Below, in pieces: positions 1-12,887 of a stretch of 64,000 bases of DNA. The DNA is taken from contig NC_072893.1 of assembly GCF_027943255.1 (NCBI RefSeq), positions 59,118,001 through 59,182,000 of the forward strand, read 5' to 3'. Under the pieces are notes generated by a model that made no database searches, was not told where the DNA came from, and was given only the letters and a program-made list of their open reading frames with translations. The number at the start of each line of letters is the position of its first letter. Within the stretch, counting starts at the first letter, position 1. A program made the translations under genes and the position numbers. The DNA comes from Anastrepha obliqua. Its lineage: Eukaryota; Arthropoda; Insecta; Diptera; Tephritidae.

Positions 1-739
1 ATTTTATTTTTGCATTTCTTATTAATATAATATTTATTTGAAATTATAATTTTATACTCTGCTCTTATATTAACGTTTGCTATTTGTATTTCAATGAATT
101 TCTTTACTCGTTTTTACTCCATTTAGTTAGTAGAATTATTTAACTCGTTTATTTGTGTAATCACTCCTTTAATGTTTTCGAGTTTACTTTATTTAGTTAA
201 AGAATTAATTTTATATTTTATAGAATGTTTTATGCGAAAATTCAAGCCGAATAAAACAAGCTTGCAACAGCCACCCAAAAACTACATACAACAAGCAAAC
301 ACTTACAACTGGGATAACTGAGAAATTCGCAATAAATGAGTACACCACAATAGGAATATCGGTTTATTTTGAGTTTTAAAGAAGAAAACATACATATATG
401 ACAACAGACAATTTCACTAGAAGAACAGTAGTTGCAGAGCGAAAATAACTACCACTATCCCATTTAAGCATTGCTACCAAATTTAGATAAATTATATAGT
501 ACATATATGTATGTATATAGCGAAAAGATGCTAACCCAATATTTTGGCATAAACTAACAATTGGAAAACGGTAGGGATATGTATTAAATCGTTATACACT
601 CATTGAAATAATTCATATAATATATGTATATATGCATATGATTTTATTAGGGTCTCGTTAGGTGCATAGGTATTGAATAAAATAGTTGGTATTCATATTT
701 GGTTTGTTTGAAGTGAGTGTACTGGTGGGGATTTAAATT

Positions 740-838
740 GTCAACGACCATACCACGCTGAAAACATCGGTTCTCGTCCGATCACCGAAATTAAGCAGCG
801 TCGGGCGCGGTTAGTACTTGGATGGGGGACCGCTTGGG
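740..838 (+). pseudogene. 5S rRNA copy 1, 3'-truncated
   Basis: Identical in length to the canonical gene up to nucleotide 99 (GACCGCTTGGG), then GGACAA and a T-run. The last 21 nt, which form the 3' strand of helix I, are missing. The internal promoter region is kept. GGATTTAAATT flank, long spacer, 857 bp to the next copy. Confidence 0.87.
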
Positions 839-1596
839 GGACAATTTTTTTTTCTTCATTTTATTTTTGCATTTCTTATTAATATAATATTTATTTGAAA
901 TTATAATTTTATACTCTGCTCTTATATTAACGTTTGCTATTTGTATTTCAATGAATTTCTTTACTCGTTTTTACTCCATTTAGTTAGTAGAATTATTTAA
1001 CTCGTTTATTTGTGTAATCACTCCTTTAATGTTTTCGAGTTTACTTTATTTAGTTAAAGAATTAATTTTATATTTTATAAAATGTTTTATGCATAAAATT
1101 CAAGCCGAATAAAACAAGCTTGCAACAGCCACCCAAAAACTACATACAACAAGCAAACACTTACAACTGGGATAACTGAGAAATTCGCAATAAATGAGTA
1201 CACCACAATAGGAATATCGGTTTATTTTGAGTTTTAAAGAAGAAAACATACATATATGACAACAGACAATTTCACTAGAAGAACAGTAGTTGCAGAGCGA
1301 AAATAACTACCACTATCCCATTTAAGCATTGCTACCAAATTTAGAAATATTATATAGTACATATATGTATGTATATAGCGAAAAGATGCTAACCCAATAT
1401 TTTGGCATAAACTAACAATTGGAAAACGGTAGGGATATGTATTAAATCGTTATACACTCATTGAAATAATTCATATAATATATGTATGTATATGAATTTA
1501 TTAGGGTCTCGTTAGGTGCATAGTAGGTATTGAATAAAATAGTTGGTATTCATATTTGGTTTGTTTGAAGTGAGTGTACTGGTGGAGATATAAATT

Positions 1597-1723
1597 GTCA
1601 ACGACCATACCACGCTGAAAACATCGGTTCTCGTCCGATCACCGAAATTAAGCAGCGTCGGGCGTCGGGCGCGGTTAGTACTTGGATGGGGGACCGCTTG
1701 GGAACACCGCGTGTTGTTGACAT
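1597..1723 (+). rRNA. 5SrRNA: 5S rRNA copy 2, with 7-bp internal duplication
   Basis: GTCGGGC (gene nucleotides 61-67) is present twice, making a 127-nt gene. The insertion lies between the A-box region and box C, so promoter spacing and the helix III-IV/loop region are altered. Function is doubtful. The 3' end is complete. GATATAAATT flank, long spacer with the TATACAGCG variant. Confidence 0.85.
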
Positions 1724-2455
1724 CCAACAATTTTTTTTTCTTCATTTTATTTTTGCATTTCTTATTAATATAATATTTATTTGAAATTATAATTTTATAC
1801 TCTGCTCTTATATTAACGTTTGCTATTTGTATTTCAATGAATTTCTTTACTCGTTTTTACTCCATTTAGTTAGTAGAATTATTTAACTCGTTTATTTGTG
1901 TAATCACTCCTTTAATGTTTTCGAGTTTACTTTATTTAGTTAAAGAATTAATTTTATATTTTATAAAATGTTTTATGCGAAAATTCAAGCCGAATAAAAC
2001 AAGCTTGCAACAGCCACCCAAAAACTACATACAACAAGCAAACACTTACAACTGGGATAACTGAGAAATTCGCAATAAATGAGTACACCACAATAGGAAT
2101 ATCGGTTTATTTTGAGTTTTAAAGAAGAAAACATACATACATATATGACAACAGACAATTTCACTAGAAGAACAGTAGTTACAGAGCGAAAATAACTACC
2201 ACTATCCCATTTAAGCATTGCTACCAAATTTAGAAATATTATATAGTACATATATGTATGTATACAGCGAAAAGTTGCTAACCCAATATTTTGGCATAAA
2301 CTAACAATTGGAAACGGTAGGGATATGTATTAAATCGTTGTACACTCATTGAAATAATTCATATAATATATGTATATATGTATATGATTTTATTAGGGTC
2401 TCGTTAGGTGCATAGGTATTGAATAAAATAGTTGGTATTCATATTTGGTTTGTTT

Positions 2456-2485
2456 GAAGTGAGTGTACTGGTGGAGATATAAATT
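2456..2485 (+). promoter_or_regulatory. 5S gene 5' flank, TATA-type (representative)
   Basis: Thirty bases before the gene are nearly invariant across the array (GAAGTGAGTGTACTGGTGG...). In this copy they end in GAGATATAAATT, an AT-rich TATA-like block reaching the +1 G. Insect 5S genes are known to need upstream sequence as well as the internal region. Fifteen copies have this form, two have GAGACATAAATT, thirty have GGGGATTTAAATT and one has GGGGACTTAAATT. A role in transcription strength is inference. Confidence 0.55.
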
Positions 2486-2605
2486 GTCAACGACCATACC
2501 ACGCTGAAAACATCGGTTCTCGTCCGATCACCGAAATTAAGCAGCGTCGGGCGCGGTTAGTACTTGGATGGGGGACCGCTTGGGAACACCGCGTGTTGTT
2601 GACAT
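2486..2605 (+). rRNA. 5SrRNA: 5S ribosomal RNA, canonical 120-nt gene (copy 3)
   Basis: The RNA is the 5S component of the large ribosomal subunit, made by RNA polymerase III. The gene starts GTCAACGACCATACCACGC and ends GTGTTGTTGACAT. GTCAACGAC at the 5' end pairs with GTTGTTGAC at the 3' end to close helix I. The internal control region covers roughly nucleotides 45-98, by homology with Drosophila 5S genes, and includes GATGGGGGACCGCTTGGG as box C. It differs from the Drosophila gene at few positions, for example GTC rather than GCC at the start and the matching change at the 3' end. A T-run follows after 7 nt. GATATAAATT flank, short spacer, 847 bp to the next copy. Confidence 0.97.
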
Positions 2606-2612
2606 CCAACAA

Positions 2613-2620
2613 TTTTTTTT
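2613..2620 (+). terminator. RNA polymerase III T-run terminator (representative)
   Basis: Eight T residues on the + strand, 8 nt after the mature 3' end of the gene at 2486. Every copy in the array, including the cut ones, has an equivalent run, usually 8-9 T, followed by CTTC. At least four T residues suffice for RNA polymerase III termination. Confidence 0.8.
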
Positions 2621-3332
2621 CTTCATTTTATTTTTGCATTTCTTATTAATATAATATTTATTTGAAATTATAATATTTGTATTTCAATGAATTTCTTTAC
2701 TCGTTTTTACTCCATTTAGTTAGTAGAATTATTTAACTCGTTTATTTGTGTAATCACTCCTTTAATGTTTTCGAGTTTACTTTATTTAGTTAAAGAATTA
2801 ATTTTATATTTTATAGAATGTTTTATGCGAAAATTCAAGCCGAATAAAACAAGCTTGCAACAGCCACCCAAAAACTACATACAACAAGCAAACACTTACA
2901 ACTGGGATAACTGAGAAATTCGCAATAAATGAGTACACCACAATAGGAATATCGGTTTATTTTGAGTTTTAAAGAAGAAAACATACATATATGACAACAG
3001 ACAATTTCACTAGAAGAACAGTAGTTGCAGAGCGAAAATAACTACCACTATCCCATTTAAGCATTGCTACCAAATTTAGATAAATTATATAGTACATATA
3101 TGTATGTATATAGCGAAAAGATGCTAACCCAATATTTTGGCATAAACTAACAATGGGAAAACGGTAGGGATATGTATTAAATCGTTATACACTCATTGAA
3201 ATAATTCATATAATATATGTATATATGTATATGATTTTATTAGGGTCTCGTTAGGTGCATAGGTATTGAATAAAATAGTTGGTATTCATATTTGGTTTGT
3301 TTGAAGTGAGTGTACTGGTGGGGATTTAAATT

Positions 3333-3438
3333 GTCAACGACCATACCACGCTGAAAACATCGGTTCTCGTCCGATCACCGAAATTAAGCAGCGTCGGGCG
3401 TCGGGCGCGGTTAGTACTTGGATGGGGGACCGCTTGGG
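3333..3438 (+). pseudogene. 5S rRNA copy 4, duplicated and 3'-truncated
   Basis: Carries both defects: the GTCGGGC duplication and the loss of everything after CTTGGG. The run-on is GGACAATTATTTTTTC, so its T-run is interrupted by an A, unlike the other cut copies. GGATTTAAATT flank, long spacer, 868 bp to the next copy. Confidence 0.87.
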
Positions 3439-4200
3439 GGACAATTATTTTTTCTTCATTTTATTTTTGCATTTCTTATTAATATAATATTTATTTGAAA
3501 TTATAATTTTATACTCTGCTCTTATATTAACGTTTGCTATTTGTATTTCAATGAATTTCTTTACTCGTTTTTACTCCATTTAGTTAGTAGAATTATTTAA
3601 CTCGTTTATTTGTGTAATCACTCCTTTAATGTTTTCGAGTTTACTTTATTTAGTTAAAGAATTAATTTTATATTTTATAAAATGTTTTATGCATAAAATT
3701 CAAGCCGAATAAAACAAGCTTGCAACAGCCACCCAAAAACTACATACAACAAGCAAACACTTACAACTGGGATAACCGAGAAATTCGCAATAAATGAGTA
3801 CACCACAATAGGAATATCGGTTTATTTTGAGTTTTAAAGAAGAAAACATACATATATGACAACAGACAATTTCACTAGAAGAACAGTAGTTGCAGAGCGA
3901 AAATAACTACCACTATCCCATTTAAGCATTGCTACCAAATTTAGAAATATTATATAGTACATATATGTATGTATATAGCGAAAAGATGCTAACCCAATAT
4001 TTTGGCATAAACTAACAATTGGAAAACGGTAGGGATATGTATTAAATCGTTATACACTCATTGAAATAATTCATATAATATATGTATATATGCATATGAA
4101 TTTATTAGGGTCTCGTTAGGTGCATAGTAGGTATTGAATAAAATAGTTGGTATTCATATTTGGTTTGTTTGAAGTGAGTGTACTGGTGGAGATATAAATT

Positions 4201-4320
4201 GTCAACGACCATACCACGCTGAAAACATCGGTTCTCGTCCGATCACCGAAATTAAGCAGCGTCGGGCGCGGTTAGTACTTGGATGGGGGACCGCTTGGGA
4301 ACACCGCGTGTTGTTGACAT
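4201..4320 (+). rRNA. 5SrRNA: 5S ribosomal RNA, copy 5
   Basis: Canonical 120-nt gene. GATATAAATT flank, short spacer, 847 bp to the next copy. Confidence 0.96.
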
Positions 4321-5047
4321 CCAACAATTTTTTTTCTTCATTTTATTTTTGCATTTCTTATTAATATAATATTTATTTGAAATTATAATATTTGTATTTC
4401 AATGAATTTCTTTACTCGTTTTTACTCCATTTAGTTAGTAGAATTATTTAACTCGTTTATTTATGTAATCACTCCTTTAATGTTTTCGAATTTACTTTAT
4501 TTAGTTAAAGAATTAATTTTATATTTTATAAAATGTTTTATGCATAAAATTCAAGCCGAATAAAACAAGCTTGCAACAGCCACCCAAAAACTACATACAA
4601 CAAGCAAACACTTACAACTGGGATAACTGAGAAATTCGCAATAAATGAGTACACCACAATAGGAATATCGGTTTATTTTGAGTTTTAAAGAAGAAAACAT
4701 ACATATATGACAACAGACAATTTCACTAGAAGAACAGTAGTTGCAGAGCGAAAATAACTACCACTATCCCATTTAAGCATTGCTACCAAATTTAGAAATA
4801 TTATATAGTACATATATGTATGTATATAGCGAAAAGATGCTAACCCAATATTTTGGCATAAACTAACAATTGGAAAACGGTAGGGATATGTATTAAATCG
4901 TTATACACTCATTGAAATAATTCATATAATATATGTATGTATATGAATTTATTAGGGTCTCGTTAGGTGCATAGTAGGTATTGAATAAAATAGTTGGTAT
5001 TCATATTTGGTTTGTTTGAAGTGAGTGTACTGGTGGAGATATAAATT

Positions 5048-5167
5048 GTCAACGACCATACCACGCTGAAAACATCGGTTCTCGTCCGATCACCGAAATT
5101 AAGCAGCGTCGGGCGCGGTTAGTACTTGGATGGGGGACCGCTTGGGAACACCGCGTGTTGTTGACAT
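5048..5167 (+). rRNA. 5SrRNA: 5S ribosomal RNA, copy 6
   Basis: Canonical 120-nt gene. GATATAAATT flank, short spacer ending in the shortened TATATGTATATGATTTT form, 840 bp to the next copy. Confidence 0.96.
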
Positions 5168-5887
5168 CCAACAATTTTTTTTCTTCATTTTATTTTTGCA
5201 TTTCTTATTAATATAATATTTATTTGAAATTATAATATTTGTATTTCAATGAATTTCTTTACTCGTTTTTACTCCATTTAGTTAGTAGAATTATTTAACT
5301 CGTTTATTTATGTAATCACTCCTTTAATGTTTTCGAATTTACTTTATTTAGTTAAAGAATTAATTTTATATTTTATAAAATGTTTTATGCATAAAATTCA
5401 AGCCGAATAAAACAAGCTTGCAACAGCCACCCAAAAACTACATACAACAAGCAAACACTTACAACTGGGATAACTGAGAAATTCGCAATAAATGAGTACA
5501 CCACAATAGGAATATCGGTTTATTTTGAGTTTTAAAGAAGAAAACATACATATATGACAACAGACAATTTCACTAGAAGAACAGTAGTTGCAGAGCGAAA
5601 ATAACTACCACTATCCCATTTAAGCATTGCTACCAAATTTAGAAATATTATATAGTACATATATGTATGTATATAGCGAAAAGATGCTAACCCAATATTT
5701 TGGCATAAACTAACAATTGGAAAACGGTAGGGATATGTATTAAATCGTTGTACACTCATTGAAATAATTCATATAATATATGTATATGATTTTATTAGGG
5801 TCTCGTTAGGTGCATAGGTATTGAATAAAATAGTTGGTATTCATATTTGGTTTGTTTGAAGTGAGTGTACTGGTGGGGATTTAAATT

Positions 5888-6007
5888 GTCAACGACCATA
5901 CCACGCTGAAAACATCGGTTCTCGTCCGATCACCGAAATTAAGCAGCGTCGGGCGCGGTTAGTACTTGGATGGGGGACCGCTTGGGAACACCGCGTGTTG
6001 TTGACAT
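5888..6007 (+). rRNA. 5SrRNA: 5S ribosomal RNA, copy 7
   Basis: Canonical 120-nt gene. GGATTTAAATT flank, long spacer, 878 bp to the next copy. Confidence 0.96.
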
Positions 6008-6765
6008 CCAACAATTTTTTTTTCTTCATTTTATTTTTGCATTTCTTATTAATATAATATTTATTTGAAATTATAATTTTATACTCTGCTCTTATATTAA
6101 CGTTTGCTATTTGTATTTCAATGAATTTCTTTACTCGTTTTTACTCCATTTAGTTAGTAGAATTATTTAACTCGTTTATTTGTGTAATCACTCCTTTAAT
6201 GTTTTCGAGTTTACTTTATTTAGTTAAAGAATTAATTTTATATTTTATAGAATGTTTTATGCGAAAATTCAAGCCGAATAAAACAAGCTTGCAACAGCCA
6301 CCCAAAAACTACATACAACAAGCAAACACTTACAACTGGGATAACTGAGAAATTCGCAATAAATGAGTACACCACAATAGGAATATCGGTTTATTTTGAG
6401 TTTTAAAGAAGAAAACATACATATATGACAACAGACAATTTCACTAGAAGAACAGTAGTTGCAGAGCGAAAATAACTACCACTATCCCATTTAAGCATTG
6501 CTACCAAATTTAGAAATATTATATAGTACATATATGTATGTATATAGCGAAAAGATGCTAACCCAATATTTTGGCATAAACTAACAATTGGAAAACGGTA
6601 GGGATATGTATTAAATCGTTATACACTCATTGAAATAATTCATATAATATATGTATGTATATGAATTTATTAGGGTCTCGTTAGGTGCATAGTAGGTATT
6701 GAATAAAATAGTTGGTATTCATATTTGGTTTGTTTGAAGTGAGTGTACTGGTGGAGATATAAATT

Positions 6766-6885
6766 GTCAACGACCATACCACGCTGAAAACATCGGTTCT
6801 CGTCCGATCACCGAAATTAAGCAGCGTCGGGCGCGGTTAGTACTTGGATGGGGGACCGCTTGGGAACACCGCGTGTTGTTGACAT
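6766..6885 (+). rRNA. 5SrRNA: 5S ribosomal RNA, copy 8
   Basis: Canonical 120-nt gene. GATATAAATT flank. The short spacer contains the left breakpoint of the 12.92-kb block. 841 bp to the next copy. Confidence 0.96.
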
Positions 6886-7606
6886 CCAACAATTTTTTTT
6901 TCTTCATTTTATTTTTGCATTTCTTATTAATATAATATTTATTTGAAATTATAATATTTGTATTTCAATGAATTTCTTTACTCGTTTTTACTCCATTTAG
7001 TTAGTAGAATTATTTAACTCGCTTATTTATGTAATCACTCCTTTAATGTTTTCGAATTTACTTTATTTAGTTAAAGAATTAATTTTATATTTTATAAAAT
7101 GTTTTATGCATAAAATTCAAGCCGAATAAAACAAGCTTGCAACAGCCACCCAAAAACTACATACAACAAGCAAACACTTACAACTGGGATAACTGAGAAA
7201 TTCGCAATAAATGAGTACACCACAATAGGAATATCGGTTTATTTTGAGTTTTAAAGAAGAAAACATACATATATGACAACAGACAATTTCACTAGAAGAA
7301 CAGTAGTTGCAGAGCGAAAATAACTACCACTATCCCATTTAAGCATTGCTACCAAATTTAGAAATATTATATAGTACATATATGTATGTATATAGCGAAA
7401 AGATGCTAACCCAATATTTTGGCATAAACTAACAATTGGAAAACGGTAGGGATATGTATTAAATCGTTGTACACTCATTGAAATAATTCATATAATATAT
7501 GTATATGATTTTATTAGGGTCTCGTTAGGTGCATAGGTATTGAATAAAATAGTTGGTATTCATATTTGGTTTGTTTGAAGTGAGTGTACTGGTGGGGATT
7601 TAAATT

Positions 7607-7726
7607 GTCAACGACCATACCACGCTGAAAACATCGGTTCTCGTCCGATCACCGAAATTAAGCAGCGTCGGGCGCGGTTAGTACTTGGATGGGGGACCGC
7701 TTGGGAACACCGCGTGTTGTTGACAT
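7607..7726 (+). rRNA. 5SrRNA: 5S ribosomal RNA, copy 9
   Basis: Canonical 120-nt gene, the first of the 15 in block copy 1 (partner at 20527). GGATTTAAATT flank. The long spacer has an extra 8-bp TATGTATG repeat near 8260. 888 bp to the next copy. Confidence 0.96.
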
Positions 7727-8494
7727 CCAACAATTTTTTTTTCTTCATTTTATTTTTGCATTTCTTATTAATATAATATTTATTTGAAATTATAATTTTA
7801 TACTCTGCTCTTATATTAACGTTTGCTATTTGTATTTCAATGAATTTCTTTACTCGTTTTTACTCCATTTAGTTAGTAGAATTATTTAACTCGTTTATTT
7901 GTGTAATCACTCCTTTAATGTTTTCGAGTTTACTTTATTTAGTTAAAGAATTAATTTTATATTTTATAGAATGTTTTATGCGAAAATTCAAGCCGAATAA
8001 AACAAGCTTGCAACAGCCACCCAAAAACTACATACAACAAGCAAACACTTACAACTGGGATAACTGAGAAATTCGCAATAAATGAGTACACCACAATAGG
8101 AATATCGGTTTATTTTGAGTTTTAAAGAAGAAAACATACATATATGACAACAGACAATTTCACTAGAAGAACAGTAGTTGCAGAGCGAAAATAACTACCA
8201 CTATCCCATTTAAGCATTGCTACCAAATTTAGATAAATTATATAGTACATATATGTATGTATATGTATGTATATAGCGAAAAGATGCTAACCCAATATTT
8301 TGGCATAAACTAACAATTGGAAAACGGTAGGGATATGTATTAAATCGTTATACACTCATTGAAATAATTCATATAATATATGTATGTATATGAATTTATT
8401 AGGGTCTCGTTAGGTGCATAGTAGGTATTGAATAAAATAGTTGGTATTCATATTTGGTTTGTTTGAAGTGAGTGTACTGGTGGAGATATAAATT

Positions 8495-8614
8495 GTCAAC
8501 GACCATACCACGCTGAAAACATCGGTTCTCGTCCGATCACCGAAATTAAGCAGCGTCGGGCGCGGTTAGTACTTGGATGGGGGACCGCTTGGGAACACCG
8601 CGTGTTGTTGACAT
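8495..8614 (+). rRNA. 5SrRNA: 5S ribosomal RNA, copy 10
   Basis: Canonical 120-nt gene (block partner at 21415). GATATAAATT flank, short spacer, 847 bp to the next copy. Confidence 0.96.
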
Positions 8615-9341
8615 CCAACAATTTTTTTTCTTCATTTTATTTTTGCATTTCTTATTAATATAATATTTATTTGAAATTATAATATTTGTATTTCAATGAA
8701 TTTCTTTACTCGTTTTTACTCCATTTAGTTAGTAGAATTATTTAACTCGCTTATTTATGTAATCACTCCTTTAATGTTTTCGAATTTACTTTATTTAGTT
8801 AAAGAATTAATTTTATATTTTATAAAATGTTTTATGCATAAAATTCAAGCCGAATAAAACAAGCTTGCAACAGCCACCCAAAAACTACATACAACAAGCA
8901 AACACTTACAACTGGGATAACTGAGAAATTCGCAATAAATGAGTACACCACAATAGGAATATCGGTTTATTTTGAGTTTTAAAGAAGAAAACATACATAT
9001 ATGACAACAGACAATTTCACTAGAAGAACAGTAGTTGCAGAGCGAAAATAACTACCACTATCCCATTTAAGCATTGCTACCAAATTTAGAAATATTATAT
9101 AGTACATATATGTATGTATATAGCGAAAAGATGCTAACCCAATATTTTGGCATAAACTAACAATTGGAAAACGGTAGGGATATGTATTAAATCGTTATAC
9201 ACTCATTGAAATAATTCATATAATATATGTATGTATATGAATTTATTAGGGTCTCGTTAGGTGCATAGTAGGTATTGAATAAAATAGTTGGTATTCATAT
9301 TTGGTTTGTTTGAAGTGAGTGTACTGGTGGAGACATAAATT

Positions 9342-9461
9342 GTCAACGACCATACCACGCTGAAAACATCGGTTCTCGTCCGATCACCGAAATTAAGCAG
9401 CGTCGGGCGCGGTTAGTACTTGGATGGGGGACCGCTTGGGAACACCGCGTGTTGTTGACAT
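9342..9461 (+). rRNA. 5SrRNA: 5S ribosomal RNA, copy 11
   Basis: Canonical 120-nt gene (block partner at 22262). The flank reads GAGACATAAATT, a T-to-C change seen only here and in the partner. Long spacer, 879 bp to the next copy. Confidence 0.96.
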
Positions 9462-10220
9462 CCAACAATTTTTTTTTCTTCATTTTATTTTTGCATTTCT
9501 TATTAATATAATATTTATTTGAAATTATAATTTTATACTCTGCTCTTATATTAACGTTTGCTATTTGTATTTCAATGAATTTCTTTACTCGTTTTTACTC
9601 CATTTAGTTAGTAGAATTATTTAACTCGTTTATTTGTGTAATCACTCCTTTAATGTTTTCGAGTTTACTTTATTTAGTTAAAGAATTAATTTTATATTTT
9701 ATAAAATGTTTTATGCGAAAATTCAAGCCGAATAAAACAAGCTTGCAACAGCCACCCAAAAACTACATACAACAAGCAAACACTTACAACTGGGATAACT
9801 GAGAAATTCGCAATAAATGAGTACACCACAATAGGAATATCGGTTTATTTTGAGTTTTAAAGAAGAAAACATACATATATGACAACAGACAATTTCACTA
9901 GAAGAACAGTAGTTGCAGAGCGAAAATAACTACCACTATCCCATTTAAGCATTGCTACCAAATTTAGATAAATTATATAGTACATATATGTATGTATATA
10001 GCGAAAAGATGCTAACCCAATATTTTGGCATAAACTAACAATTGGAAAACGGTAGGGATATGTATTAAATCGTTGTACACTCATTGAAATAATTCATATA
10101 ATATATGTATATATGTATATGATTTTATTAGGGTCTCGTTAGGTGCATAGGTATTGAATAAAATAGTTGGTATTCATATTTGGTTTGTTTGAAGTGAGTG
10201 TACTGGTGGGGATTTAAATT

Positions 10221-10340
10221 GTCAACGACCATACCACGCTGAAAACATCGGTTCTCGTCCGATCACCGAAATTAAGCAGCGTCGGGCGCGGTTAGTACTT
10301 GGATGGGGGACCGCTTGGGAACACCGCGTGTTGTTGACAT
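10221..10340 (+). rRNA. 5SrRNA: 5S ribosomal RNA, copy 12
   Basis: Canonical 120-nt gene (block partner at 23141). GGATTTAAATT flank. The short spacer has a diverged stretch (TATATGCATGTAGATAG, then TTTAAGCGTAAAC). At 835 bp this is the shortest unit of the array. Confidence 0.96.
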
Positions 10341-11055
10341 CCAACAATTTTTTTTCTTCATTTTATTTTTGCATTTCTTATTAATATAATATTTATTTGA
10401 AATTATAATATTTGTATTTCAATGAATTTCTTTACTCGTTTTTACTCCATTTAGTTAGTAGAATTATTTAACTCGTTTATTTGTGTAATCACTCCTTTAA
10501 TGTTTTCGAGTTTACTTTATTTAGTTAAAGAATTAATTTTATATTTTATAAAATGTTTTATGCGAAAATTCAAGCCGAATAAAACAAGCTTGCAACAGCC
10601 ACCCAAAAACTACATACAACAAGCAAACACTTACAACTGGGATAACTGAGAAATTCGCAATAAATGAGTACACCACAATAGGAATATCGGTTTATTTTGA
10701 GTTTTAAAGAAGAAAACATACATATATGACAACAGACAATTTCACTAGAAGAACAGTAGTTGCAGAGCGAAAATAACTACCACTATCCCATTTAAGCATT
10801 GCTACCAAATTTAGAAATATTATATAGTATATGCATGTAGATAGCGAAAAGATGCTAACCCAATATTTAAGCGTAAACTAACAATTAGAAAATGGTAGGG
10901 ATATGTATTAAATCGTTATACACTCATTGAAATAATTCATATAATATATGTATATGATTTTATTAGGGTCTCGTTATGTGCATAGGTATTCAATATAATA
11001 GTTGGTATTCATATTTGTTTTGTTTGAAGTGAGTGTACTGGTGGGGATTTAAATT

Positions 11056-11175
11056 GTCAACGACCATACCACGCTGAAAACATCGGTTCTCGTCCGATCA
11101 CCGAAATTAAGCAGCGTCGGGCGCGGTTAGTACTTGGATGGGGGACCGCTTGGGAACACCGCGTGTTGTTGACAT
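11056..11175 (+). rRNA. 5SrRNA: 5S ribosomal RNA, copy 13
   Basis: Canonical 120-nt gene (block partner at 23976). The upstream spacer has TTTGTTTTGTTTG and the spacer after it has the private AATAGAATATTT change. GGATTTAAATT flank, long spacer, 866 bp to the next copy. Confidence 0.96.
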
Positions 11176-11921
11176 CCAACAATTTTTTTTCTTCATTTTA
11201 TTTTTGCATTTCTTATTAATAGAATATTTATTTGAAATTATAATTTTATACTCTGCTCTTATATTAACGTTTGCTATTTGTATTTCAATGAATTTCTTTA
11301 CTCGTTTTTACTCCATTTAGTTAGTAGAATTATTTAACTCGTTTATTTGTGTAATCACTCCTTTAATGTTTTCGAGTTTACTTTATTTAGTTAAAGAATT
11401 AATTTTATATTTTATAGAATGTTTTATGCGAAAATTCAAGCCGAATAAAACAAGCTTGCAACAGCCACCCAAAAACTACATACAACAAGCAAACACTTAC
11501 AACTGGGATAACTGAGAAATTCGCAATAAATGAGTACACCACAATAGGAATATCGGTTTATTTTGAGTTTTAAAGAAGAAAACATACATATATGACAACA
11601 GACAATTTCACTAGAAGAACAGTAGTTGCAGAGCGAAAATAACTACCACTATCCCATTTAAGCATTGCTACCAAATTTAGAAATATTATATAGTATATGC
11701 ATGTAGATAGCGAAAAGATGCTAACCCAATATTTAAGCGTAAACTAACAATTAGAAAATGGTAGGGATATGTATTAAATCGTTATACACTCATTGAAATA
11801 ATTCATATAATATATGTATATGATTTTATTAGGGTCTCGTTATGTGCATAGGTATTCAATATAATAGTTGGTATTCATATTTGGTTTGTTTGAAGTGAGT
11901 GTACTGGTGGAGATATAAATT

Positions 11922-12041
11922 GTCAACGACCATACCACGCTGAAAACATCGGTTCTCGTCCGATCACCGAAATTAAGCAGCGTCGGGCGCGGTTAGTACT
12001 TGGATGGGGGACCGCTTGGGAACACCGCGTGTTGTTGACAT
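11922..12041 (+). rRNA. 5SrRNA: 5S ribosomal RNA, copy 14
   Basis: Canonical 120-nt gene (block partner at 24842). GATATAAATT flank, short spacer, 846 bp to the next copy. Confidence 0.96.
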
Positions 12042-12767
12042 CCAACAATTTTTTTTCTTCATTTTATTTTTGCATTTCTTATTAATATAATATTTATTTG
12101 AAATTATAATATTTGTATTTCAATGAATTTCTTTACTCGTTTTTACTCCATTTAGTTAGTAGAATTATTTAACTCGTTTATTTATGTAATCACTCCTTTA
12201 ATGTTTTCGAATTTACTTTATTTAGTTAAAGAATTAATTTTATATTTTATAGAATGTTTTATGCGAAAATTCAAGCCGAATAAAACAAGCTTGCAACAGC
12301 CACCCAAAAACTACATACAACAAGCAAACACTTACAACTGGGATAACTGAGAAATTCGCAATAAATGAGTACACCACAATAGGAATATCGGTTTATTTTG
12401 AGTTTTAAAGAAGAAAACATACATATATGACAACAGACAATTTCACTAGAAGAACAGTAGTTGCAGAGCGAAAATAACTACCACTATCCCATTTAAGCAT
12501 TGCTACCAAATTTAGAAATATTATATAGTACATATATGTATGTATATAGCGAAAAGATGCTAACCCAATATTTTGGCATAAACTAACAATTGGAAAACGG
12601 TAGGGATATGTATTAAATCGTTATACACTCATTGAAATAATTCATATAATATATGTATGTATATGAATTTATTAGGGTCTCGTTAGGTGCATAGTAGGTA
12701 TTGAATAAAATAGTTGGTATTCATATTTGGTTTGTTTGAAGTGAGTGTACTGGTGGGGATTTAAATT

Positions 12768-12887
12768 GTCAACGACCATACCACGCTGAAAACATCGGTT
12801 CTCGTCCGATCACCGAAATTAAGCAGCGTCGGGCGCGGTTAGTACTTGGATGGGGGACCGCTTGGGAACACCGCGTGTTGTTGACAT
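12768..12887 (+). rRNA. 5SrRNA: 5S ribosomal RNA, copy 15
   Basis: Canonical 120-nt gene (block partner at 25688). GGATTTAAATT flank. The long spacer has ACTCCTTTTAG and TATACAGCGAAAAGTTGC variants. 878 bp to the next copy. Confidence 0.96.

Noticed and set aside
1512..1745. Minus-strand frame of 77 residues across a 5S gene (also at 33362-33580)
   Set aside because: It is the reverse complement of a 5S gene with the 7-bp duplication, which happens to keep the frame open.
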